Shown here: piece after piece, positions 7,241-13,428 of the stretch
How positions within the stretch are numbered: the stretch's first letter is position 1
Layout: every line of letters begins with the position of its first letter
DNA from: Gemmatimonadota bacterium
Lineage (GTDB): Bacteria; Gemmatimonadota; Gemmatimonadetes; Gemmatimonadales; GWC2-71-9
Length of the DNA stretch: 26,913 nt
Direction of reading: 5' to 3'
NCBI GenBank assembly: GCA_003220985.1
Contig: QHTY01000190.1
Location: 1-26,913 of the forward strand
Translations under genes and position numbers: made by a program
The notes under the pieces: model-generated
Told to the model about the DNA's origin: nothing
The model's database searches: none
What the model saw: only the letters and a program-made list of their open reading frames with translations

Positions 7241-8362
7241 GTGAAAGGTAACCGGCTGCTGCTCCTCCTTCTATTGGCAACTTCCCTCAGTGCCCAGGAG
7301 CGTCGTCCCAGGGCTCGCGACATTGGCATCACGGTCGGCTCCCTCCCTCCCGGTCCCCTCGATGCGATCACCGATGTCGCCGGCGTGCGCGTCGGCCACA
7401 CGACGATTGCCCGCGGCGACTCGATCAACACCGGGATTACCGCGATCCTACCGCACGGCGGCAATCCATTTCGGGAAAAGGTTCCGGCGGCGGTCGTAGT
7501 CGGCAACGGATTCGGAAAGCTCGCCGGCTCGACCCAGGTGAATGAGCTCGGCGAGTTGGAGTCGCCGATTGTGCTCACCTGCACGCTCTGCGTCCCACGC
7601 GCCGCGGACGCGGTGCTCACCTGGCTCCTCGCGCTCCCGGGTAACGAAGACGTGCGCTCGGCCAATCCCGTCGTCGGTGAAACGAATGACGGCTTCTTGA
7701 ACAACATCCGTGCGCGGGCCATCACGGAAGCTGACGTGCTGGGTGCCATTCGGAGTGCGTCGGAAGGTCCGGTCGCCGAGGGGGCGGTCGGTGCGGGGCG
7801 GGGGACCGTCGCGTTCGGATGGAAAGGCGGGATCGGGACGTCGAGCCGCAGACTATCCGCGCAATTCGGCGGCTGGACCGTCGGCGTGCTCGTCCAGACA
7901 AATTTCGGTGGCGATCTGACGATTGCGGGTGTGCCGGTGGGACGTGAATTACGGGAAACGGGAAACGGGAAACGTGATACGGGGGATGGGTCGATCATCA
8001 TGGTCGTGGCCACTGATGCGCCTCTGGATCATTTGCGGCTTACCCGGCTCGCGAACCGCGCGCTCGCGGGGTTGGCGCGTACCGGCAGCTCGATGAGCAA
8101 TGGCTCCGGCGACTACGTGATCGCATTCTCGACCGCCCGACCGCCGCCGTCGCAGTTTGACCGCCCGACCGCCGCGTTCGACGTTGTCACGAACGATGGG
8201 ATGTCACCGCTGTTCCAGGCCACCGCCGATGCCACGGAGGAAGCCATTTACAATTCCTTATTGCGCGCCGAGACGGTGCGGGGCTATCGTGGCGTTGTGC
8301 GCGCCCTTCCCGTCGACTCCACGATGATGATCCTCAGACGCCATGGAGCCATTCCGCGATGA
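7241..8362 (+). CDS. P1-family (DmpA/BapA-type) self-processing aminopeptidase, exported
   Basis: This is an N-terminal nucleophile hydrolase of the DmpA fold, which cleaves itself to free a catalytic serine and then acts as an aminopeptidase or beta-peptidase. It has 373 residues. A signal peptide is visible (KGNRLLLLLLLATSLSA followed by QERR), so it is exported. The family N-terminal motif reads AITDVAGVRVGHTT. Asn221 in VQTNFGG and Ser251 in GDGSIIMVVATDAPL match the conserved oxyanion Asn and the self-cleavage Gly-Ser. A heptad repeat (7951-7991) encodes residues 237-250, immediately before Ser251, in the linker that is cut. It starts at GTG and overlaps the next gene's ATG (ATGA). The physiological substrate is unknown. 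Confidence 0.92.
   Translation: MKGNRLLLLLLLATSLSAQERRPRARDIGITVGSLPPGPLDAITDVAGVRVGHTTIARGDSINTGITAILPHGGNPFREKVPAAVVVGNGFGKLAGSTQVNELGELESPIVLTCTLCVPRAADAVLTWLLALPGNEDVRSANPVVGETNDGFLNNIRARAITEADVLGAIRSASEGPVAEGAVGAGRGTVAFGWKGGIGTSSRRLSAQFGGWTVGVLVQTNFGGDLTIAGVPVGRELRETGNGKRDTGDGSIIMVVATDAPLDHLRLTRLANRALAGLARTGSSMSNGSGDYVIAFSTARPPPSQFDRPTAAFDVVTNDGMSPLFQATADATEEAIYNSLLRAETVRGYRGVVRALPVDSTMMILRRHGAIPR
7951..7991. repeat. 7-base-period array inside the P1 peptidase gene (array C)
   Basis: Three perfect ACGGGAA heptads (7951-7971) are followed by ACGTGAT, ACGGGGG and ATGGGT. The array is in frame and encodes a low-complexity Arg/Thr/Gly/Asn/Lys/Asp stretch ending one residue before the catalytic Ser251. 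It has no inverted partner half. Confidence 0.85.
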
Positions 8363-9546
8363 CCGACGGTCTCTCCGCCAACCTCCAGCATCTCGAGACG
8401 TCGGCGACGATTGCGATTTCCGCTGAGGCCAGGCGCCGCAAGGCCGCGGGGGAAGACGTCATCGATCTGGGCGCGGGGGAGCCCGATTTTCCGACCCCTC
8501 AAGTCCCCGCCGAGGCGGGCATTCGGGCGATCAAGGACGGCAAGACTCATTACTCGGCGAATGAGGGGATTTTAGAGCTGCGGGCCGCGGCCGCCACGCA
8601 TCTCTCGCTGCTCTCGGGCGGTCGCCCCGTCAACGCCGACCACATCGTCGTGTCGAACGGGTCCAAGCAGTCACTGTTCAACGCCTGCTTTACGCTGTTC
8701 GGCCCCGGCGATGTCGTCGCGATCCCAGCGCCGGCGTGGGTGTCGTATCCGCAAATCGTCCACCTGGCGCGCGCGCGCCCCGTGATGATCGCCGGCGATC
8801 CGGAGTGGAGTCTCAAGGCGAGCGTGAAGGACCTGGCGCGGATGTTACCGGGGGCCACGGGGCTGATTCTCTGCTCTCCCTGTAACCCAACCGGTGCCGT
8901 GTACACGCACGCGGAAATCCGCGCGATCGCGCAGTGGGCGACGGAGCGGAAGGTGTGGGTGATCGCCGACGAGATTTATCGGCGCATCCACTACGGCACC
9001 GGGCCGGCGCCGTCCTTTCTCGATCTCCCTGAGGACCTGCTCGAGCGCGTGGTGCTCATCACCGGCGTGAGCAAGACCTACGCGATGACGGGGTGGCGCG
9101 TCGGGTTCGCACTCGCGCCCGCCAAAATCGCCAAGGCGATGGCGGCGCTGCAGTCGCATACGACGACGGGCGCGAATCACCCCGCCCAATTCGCCGCGGC
9201 GGCAGCGCTCGGCGACGAACGCGTGGAACAGGACGTCCAGCGCATGGTGGGCGAATTCCGCAAGCGGCGCGACATCGTCGTTTCCCGCTTCCGGCAGGAT
9301 CTCCCCGGTGTGGAATTCGTGGACCCGCTGGGCGCGTTCTACTTCTTCTTTAGAGTGGATTCGTTCGGGAAGATCACCGGCACGGACTTCTGCACGCGCC
9401 TGATCACTCAGAGCGGCGTCGCCCTGGTTCCAGGGGCTGCCTTCGGCGATGATCGGTGGGTGAGGCTCTCCTACGCGGCGGCAACCGATTCCATCAAGCA
9501 GGCACTCGACCGGATTGTGAGTTTTGCGAGGAAGCTGGGAGATTAG
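8359..9546 (+). CDS. Class I aminotransferase, aspartate aminotransferase type (Ib)
   Basis: A PLP enzyme of fold type I, 395 residues, probably transferring the amino group of aspartate to 2-oxoglutarate. Motifs run in order: DLGAGEPDFPTP (32-43 region), HYSANEGILELR, VSNGSKQSLF, CSPCNPTGAVY, DEIYRRIHY, and the PLP lysine Lys239 in SGVSKTYAMTGWRVG-like context (VSKTYAMTGWR). The C terminus carries the substrate-carboxylate arginine region DDRWVRLSYA. The ATG overlaps the stop of the P1 peptidase gene, so the two are coupled. Prephenate or another amino-acid aminotransferase activity cannot be excluded from sequence alone. Confidence 0.93.
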   Translation: MTDGLSANLQHLETSATIAISAEARRRKAAGEDVIDLGAGEPDFPTPQVPAEAGIRAIKDGKTHYSANEGILELRAAAATHLSLLSGGRPVNADHIVVSNGSKQSLFNACFTLFGPGDVVAIPAPAWVSYPQIVHLARARPVMIAGDPEWSLKASVKDLARMLPGATGLILCSPCNPTGAVYTHAEIRAIAQWATERKVWVIADEIYRRIHYGTGPAPSFLDLPEDLLERVVLITGVSKTYAMTGWRVGFALAPAKIAKAMAALQSHTTTGANHPAQFAAAAALGDERVEQDVQRMVGEFRKRRDIVVSRFRQDLPGVEFVDPLGAFYFFFRVDSFGKITGTDFCTRLITQSGVALVPGAAFGDDRWVRLSYAAATDSIKQALDRIVSFARKLGD

Positions 9547-9621
9547 AGTTTGGCCGGGATTTGATAACTGTAGCGGCATTCTGGTTCGACGTCGCCCGCT
9601 CTAATTGCTCACCTTGTCCCG

Positions 9622-10026
9622 ATGCACAAACTCTCGTCTTTGGAAGCCTGGACGCGAGGCCGAGAGCTGTCTCGTGTCGCGTATCGATTGACCCTTCATG
9701 GACAGTTGGCCAGACATTTCGGTCTGGCCGACCAGATTCGCCGAGCTGCTGCCTCAGTCCCAGCGAACATTGCAGAGGGATATGCTCTCGCGACCACACC
9801 TCAATTCATACGGTGTCTTCGGATTGCCCTAGGATCTGCAACTGAGTTGCATACGCACCTAGAACTCGCGGCAGAAATGGAATTAATCGGTGATGAGGAC
9901 GCGAAGAGGGCAATGCAGTTGTGCGCCAGAGTGATCGGCTTGCTGATCGGCCTTGTGCGCCGGCTCGGATCGCGGCGAGAGGGTCGCAGTACCCTTCCCC
10001 CTTCCCCTTTCCCCCTTCCCCGTTAA
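9622..10026 (+). CDS. Four-helix-bundle protein of the 23S rRNA intervening-sequence (S23/IVP) family
   Basis: A 134-residue helical protein. The motif DQIRRAAASVPANIAEGYA (residues 37-55) is diagnostic of the four-helix-bundle family first seen in 23S rRNA intervening sequences and related to the Avd accessory protein of diversity-generating retroelements. Here it stands alone, with no rRNA and no reverse transcriptase nearby. The N terminus LEAWTRGRELSRVAYRLT is typical. The last residues (STLPPSPFPLPR) are encoded by a heptad repeat array, so the family domain effectively ends near residue 122. The stop codon overlaps that of the convergent M24 peptidase gene. The local codon use is less GC-rich than in the neighbours, which hints at acquisition. 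Function in this setting is unknown. Confidence 0.9.
   Translation: MHKLSSLEAWTRGRELSRVAYRLTLHGQLARHFGLADQIRRAAASVPANIAEGYALATTPQFIRCLRIALGSATELHTHLELAAEMELIGDEDAKRAMQLCARVIGLLIGLVRRLGSRREGRSTLPPSPFPLPR
9992..10026. repeat. 7-base-period pyrimidine array at the 3' end of the four-helix-bundle gene (array D)
   Basis: Heptads read CCCTTCC, CCCTTCC, CCTTTCC, CCCTTCC, CCGTTAA. The array supplies the last codons and the stop of the four-helix-bundle gene, and its end coincides with the stop of the convergent M24 peptidase gene. Confidence 0.8.
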
Positions 10027-11258
10027 AGCTTGGCTGGTCGGTGTGACAGCACCTCAACTCCGTTCGACGTCATCATGCAGTCATCCTCGATTCGTACGCC
10101 GAACTTCCCTAGCTGGTAGATCCCCGGTTCATCGGTAAACACGATTCCGGGCTCGAGGTGAGTCGTGTTGCCTTCCACCATGTAGGGCGGCTCGTGGCCA
10201 TCCATCCCCATGCCATGCCCTAGCCGATGTGTGAAGTATTGGCCGTACCCCGCATCGCGGATGACTTTGCGCGCCGCGCGGTCGACCTCCTGGCATTGCG
10301 TCAGGTTGGGCTTCGCGTTCTCGATCGCCGCGGTCTGTGCGTCGTGCACGATGTTGTAGACCTTCTTGAACTCGTCCGACGGCGCGTCGCCAAACCAGAT
10401 CGTGCGCGTGATGTCGGACGTGTACCCTTCGACCCGCGACCCCGCATCGATCAGCACCACCGTTTCGCGGGTCAACTGCCCCGCCGAGGGGCCGCCGTGG
10501 GGCAGCGCGCTGGAGGGACCGAACTGTACCAGCCCACCGCCCGGTGAGCCGCGGCTCGCCATCTCGCGTGACAACAGCTGCGCGACGTCGCGCTCGGTCA
10601 TACCGACCGCGAGCTGCGAGAATGTCGCGGCGATCGAGGCTTCGGTCGCGGCAATCGCCTGGCGGATCAGCGCGATTTCCTCGGCTCTCTTGATGATCCG
10701 CAGCCGCTCGGTGACAGCGGTGCCGTCGCGCGGGATCCAGCCGCGAAGCTTGGTCGTCAGACGCACATAGCTCTGGTAGGAGGTCGTGGGCTCGACGGCC
10801 ACTTCACCGGTGCGCCCTGGCGGCTTCATTTGCTGGGCCGCCTTCGCCACGAGCAGCCAGGGATCTTCCTGCTCTTCCCAGCCGCGCGCGTCGCTGATCG
10901 TCGTGTTGCGCTTGATGCGTTCGACTTCGAACGACGGGCAGACGACGACCGGCGTTCCGTTCGCAGGGATCATGAGCAGGATGAGCCGTTCGCTGCGCCC
11001 GGGGTTGTAACTCGTGAAATACTGAAAATTCGTACTCGGTTCGACCACGAGGAGATCGAGCTTGCGAGTCTTGAGCTCGTCTTGGGCTCGCTGGATACGC
11101 TGCGCGAAAACCGTTGGACCCAAGGTGGGACCTTGCGTGCGGCGCGTTGCGTGCGGCGTGAGCTCGACATTGCTACGCCGCGCGTCGAATGCCGCACGTC
11201 GCACGAGAGGCGTCACCGCAAGGCTGCCCGAGACGAACAGAAACTCGCGTCGTTCCAT
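10023..11258 (-). CDS. M24 family peptidase (Xaa-Pro aminopeptidase/prolidase-like), Tat-type signal
   Basis: A 411-residue pita-bread metallopeptidase. The N terminus MERREFLFVSGSLAV has a twin-arginine-like motif (RREFL) followed by a hydrophobic stretch, so export by Tat is likely. Residues about 50-180 form the creatinase N-terminal domain (LLVVEPSTNFQYFTSYN). The catalytic domain supplies all five dimetal ligands: Asp271 (LIDAG), Asp282 (SDITR), His348 (HRLGHGMG), Glu377 (DEPGIY) and Glu391 (RIEDD). The residue 17-43 linker after the signal is encoded by heptad repeats. It probably trims proline-containing peptides outside the cytoplasm. It is transcribed divergently from the repair operon and converges on the four-helix-bundle gene, sharing stop-codon bases. 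Confidence 0.93.
   Translation of the reverse strand: MERREFLFVSGSLAVTPLVRRAAFDARRSNVELTPHATRRTQGPTLGPTVFAQRIQRAQDELKTRKLDLLVVEPSTNFQYFTSYNPGRSERLILLMIPANGTPVVVCPSFEVERIKRNTTISDARGWEEQEDPWLLVAKAAQQMKPPGRTGEVAVEPTTSYQSYVRLTTKLRGWIPRDGTAVTERLRIIKRAEEIALIRQAIAATEASIAATFSQLAVGMTERDVAQLLSREMASRGSPGGGLVQFGPSSALPHGGPSAGQLTRETVVLIDAGSRVEGYTSDITRTIWFGDAPSDEFKKVYNIVHDAQTAAIENAKPNLTQCQEVDRAARKVIRDAGYGQYFTHRLGHGMGMDGHEPPYMVEGNTTHLEPGIVFTDEPGIYQLGKFGVRIEDDCMMTSNGVEVLSHRPAKL
11133..11209. repeat. 7-base-period array, two facing halves, inside the M24 peptidase gene (array I)
   Basis: The left half reads TTGCGTG, CGGCGCG, TTGCGTG, CGGCGTG (11133-11160), a 14-base unit repeated twice. The right half reads ACGCCGC, GCGTCGA, ATGCCGC, ACGTCGC, ACGAGAG (11175-11209), roughly inverted relative to the left. 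It encodes residues about 17-42 of the peptidase, between the signal sequence and the folded domain. Confidence 0.65.
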
Positions 11259-11266
11259 CGTGCCGC

Positions 11267-11274
11267 TATATTAC
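11267..11274. promoter_or_regulatory. Shared AT-rich -10-like element between divergent genes
   Basis: In the 51-base divergent gap the only AT-rich spot is TATATTA. On the plus strand TATATT at 11267-11272 lies 37 bases before the ATG at 11310. On the minus strand TAATAT (11274-11269) lies 10 bases before the peptidase ATG, which would give an almost leaderless transcript. No convincing -35 is visible for either. Confidence 0.35.
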
Positions 11275-11309
11275 CCAGCCAACGGACGCACAGGAAGACG
11301 AGACACGGC

Positions 11310-11825
11310 ATGCGTTTCGAAGCCCGTATCGAGCCGCTCAACGGCAAACTCCCCAAGGTGTCGTACCGCTGGGATCCGGAGACCGACATCCTCACCGTGG
11401 CCTGCAAGGGTGTCCCGAAAGGGAACGGGATGAACGGCACCGTGGATCTCGAGGGCGGGGACGGCTCCTTTGTCGTGATCGATGTGGCCGGCGGCGCCAT
11501 GCGTGGGGTCGACGTCGTGACGTGGCCGGACGATGTCCGGACCGTCGCGTCGCTTGCGCCGCCGAAGCCGTCGAAGGAGGGACAGGTCACGTTCCCCGGA
11601 CGCCGGTCGCAGCCCGGCATTGCGGCCGTCGAGCTCGATACGGCGCTCACGGTCGACAAGAATCAAACCGAGTCGGTCTTTCACATTCGCGTCGGCCGCC
11701 AGCGTCCCGCCACAGTCGTGCGCGTCGCCGATCACATGCTGGTCGAAATCGACAAACAGTCGCGCCTCGCGGGACTGTGGCTGCTCGAGGTGCCCCCCTT
11801 CCCGAACGTCGAAGCCACGGCGTAG
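11310..11825 (+). CDS. Uncharacterised protein with two DUF2283-like repeats
   Basis: A 171-residue soluble protein. The ATG at 11310 has a good Shine-Dalgarno (AGGAAG at 11292-11297), which is why I prefer it to longer in-frame starts. The N-terminal half (SYRWDPETDILTVACKG, then SFVVIDVAGGAMRGVDVVTWPD) has the pattern of DUF2283: a beta-hairpin 'DPE.DIL.V' and a later 'V.D..G...G.dvl'. The C-terminal half repeats it more loosely (VFHIRVGRQ, then VEIDKQSRLAGLWLLEVPPFPN). The family has no known function. It is the first gene of the plus-strand operon, and its stop shares a base with the start of the O-methyltransferase gene (TAGTG). I am sure it is coding and moderately sure of the DUF2283 resemblance. 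Confidence 0.8.
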   Translation: MRFEARIEPLNGKLPKVSYRWDPETDILTVACKGVPKGNGMNGTVDLEGGDGSFVVIDVAGGAMRGVDVVTWPDDVRTVASLAPPKPSKEGQVTFPGRRSQPGIAAVELDTALTVDKNQTESVFHIRVGRQRPATVVRVADHMLVEIDKQSRLAGLWLLEVPPFPNVEATA

Positions 11826-12463
11826 TGGACGAGAGATTCGAGCGCTACGTCACCGAGCTGTTCGCCGCTGAAGATCCGATTCTCTCCAAAATCCGCGCGC
11901 GTCACACCGCCCTAAACCTGCCGGCGATCAACGTCTCGCCCGAAGAAGGCAAGTTGCTGCATCTGTTGCTGCTCACGATTCAGGCGAAACGCGTGCTGGA
12001 GATCGGCTCGCTCGGCGGGTACAGTGGCGTGTGGCTGGCACGCGCGCTGCCACCCGGTGGCGAGCTGACGACGATCGAGAAGGATCCCAAGCACGCGACA
12101 GCGGCGCGCGAAGCGTTCGACATGGCCCGGCTGCACGGTCGCGTGCGGCTCATCGAGGGGTCCGCGCTCGACGTGCTGCCCACGCTCCCGCCCGGTTTCG
12201 ACGCGGTGTTCATCGATGCGGACAAGGAGCCACTCCCCAAGTACTTCGACTGGGGGATGAAGCTCCTCCGGCGCGGCGGCCTGCTCTTGTGCGACAACGC
12301 GTTCTTCCACGGCGCCGCAGTCGACCCGAACGATCAATCCGCCAATGCGCGCGGCGTGCGTGCGTTCAACCAGCTTGCCGCGCACGATCCCCGCCTCGTC
12401 GCCACCATCATCCCGGTCCGCGACGGATTGGTGGTCGGCGTCAAGACACGAGACAGCGCATGA
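11825..12463 (+). CDS. SAM-dependent O-methyltransferase, family 3 (CCoAOMT/YrrM-like)
   Basis: A 212-residue class I methyltransferase. The SAM-binding motif I is VLEIGSLGGYSGVWLARAL (about residues 57-75), followed by ELTTIEKDP (acidic residue for the ribose), the metal-binding FIDADKE and LLCDNAFFHG, as in divalent-cation-dependent O-methyltransferases. Bacterial relatives include YrrM/TrmR, which methylates 5-hydroxyuridine in tRNA, but small-molecule catechol methylation is equally possible. I chose the GTG at 11825, which overlaps the previous stop by one base and puts the first helix DERFERYVTELF at the N terminus. Its own stop overlaps the nurA-like ATG (ATGA). Confidence 0.93.
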   Translation: MDERFERYVTELFAAEDPILSKIRARHTALNLPAINVSPEEGKLLHLLLLTIQAKRVLEIGSLGGYSGVWLARALPPGGELTTIEKDPKHATAAREAFDMARLHGRVRLIEGSALDVLPTLPPGFDAVFIDADKEPLPKYFDWGMKLLRRGGLLLCDNAFFHGAAVDPNDQSANARGVRAFNQLAAHDPRLVATIIPVRDGLVVGVKTRDSA

Positions 12464-13428
12464 CGTGGTGGCGAGCGCTGGTCGACGCTGGTGCAGTGCC
12501 CGGCCGCGGGAGTACACGAGACGAGGTAGAAGCCGGCGCGCGCGCCGATCTGGTCGAGGAGAACGAGCTCCAGACGCACCCGATTCCCGAACCCCGAATC
12601 CCTGACCCCGTCTCATTTCTCAATGGCATCGAGCGCTGGAGCGTCGTCGCCTATGACGGCGTCGTCCAGGTCGTGAACGCCTACGTGGCGGCCGCGGTCC
12701 GGCGCCGGGACGCGACCGGTGGCCTCCACACCACCTTCGAGCGCAGTCGTGGCTTCGCGATCGCCCCGCTCGATCGCATGACGCCCATGGTCCGCCAGGC
12801 GCTGGAGCAATCGGTGGCCGACGTCGAGTCCGTCCCGAGCGAGCTCGTGGAGCAGCCGGCGCGATACCTAGAGATGATCGAGGCCACCGTGCGGCGCGCG
12901 CGCGCGCGCATGGAACGGGAGCTCGCCGAGGAGGCGCTCGACGACCTGGCGGCGGACGAGTGGCTCGTGATCGACGGGTTGCTATCGCGTTCGCCGGACG
13001 TCGCGCGCCATCCGCGCGCGCTGGGCGTGATCAAGAGCCATGGTGCGCAGTTCCTCGAAGGCAGGGGCCTGGAACGCGCGTTGACGTTGCCGGCCGGATA
13101 TCGGACCAGCGTGTTTGCGGTGCGCGGGGGTCACACTCGCACGGAAGTGTATTCCTGGTACCTGAGACTCTGGCCCTGGGAAGGGAACGACTTGCTCTAC
13201 GGATTGCTGCGCATCGAAGCTCGCGCGCATCCCGACACGGTGGCCCGCGCGTCGGCATTGAGCGCCTGGCTCTGGACCGAGCGCGCACCGCTCGCGACGC
13301 CCGCTACACGGTGGGACCGGCTGTTGTATCCTTTACATCACGTGGAGGAATACCTGAAGGCCCGCGCGCCCCGGGATCTCCAGCAGCGAGCCAGCCGCAT
13401 GTCTCGGTTGCCGAGGCTGGCGTCGTGA
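12460..13428 (+). CDS. nurA: NurA-domain nuclease, partner of HerA
   Basis: NurA nucleases work in a complex with the HerA translocase to resect DNA ends. This 322-residue protein shows the NurA pattern in order: an N-terminal strand FLNGIERW (53-60) followed by SVVAYDGVVQVVNAYVAAAV, a central helical part, WLVIDGLLS with Asp172, LGVIKSH, and the C-terminal strands VYSWYLRLWPW and LLYPLHHVEEYLKARAP. The position normally held by the first metal-binding Asp (DG) is Asn55 here, which may reduce activity. Residues about 40-51 (HPIPEPRIPDPV) come from an in-frame heptad array just before this motif. The ATG overlaps the methyltransferase stop, and its stop overlaps the GTG of the HerA gene. The identification rests on motif order plus the HerA neighbour. 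Confidence 0.8.
   Translation: MTWWRALVDAGAVPGRGSTRDEVEAGARADLVEENELQTHPIPEPRIPDPVSFLNGIERWSVVAYDGVVQVVNAYVAAAVRRRDATGGLHTTFERSRGFAIAPLDRMTPMVRQALEQSVADVESVPSELVEQPARYLEMIEATVRRARARMERELAEEALDDLAADEWLVIDGLLSRSPDVARHPRALGVIKSHGAQFLEGRGLERALTLPAGYRTSVFAVRGGHTRTEVYSWYLRLWPWEGNDLLYGLLRIEARAHPDTVARASALSAWLWTERAPLATPATRWDRLLYPLHHVEEYLKARAPRDLQQRASRMSRLPRLAS
12579..12613. repeat. 7-base-period array inside the nurA-like gene (array E)
   Basis: Heptads read CCCGATT, CCCGAAC, CCCGAAT, CCCTGAC, CCCGTCT. The array is in frame and encodes a Pro-rich stretch immediately upstream of the first NurA motif. Confidence 0.8.

Noticed and set aside
9622..10026. Diversity-generating retroelement (Avd plus variable gene)
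   Set aside because: No reverse transcriptase and no template/variable repeat pair with adenine-specific differences is visible.
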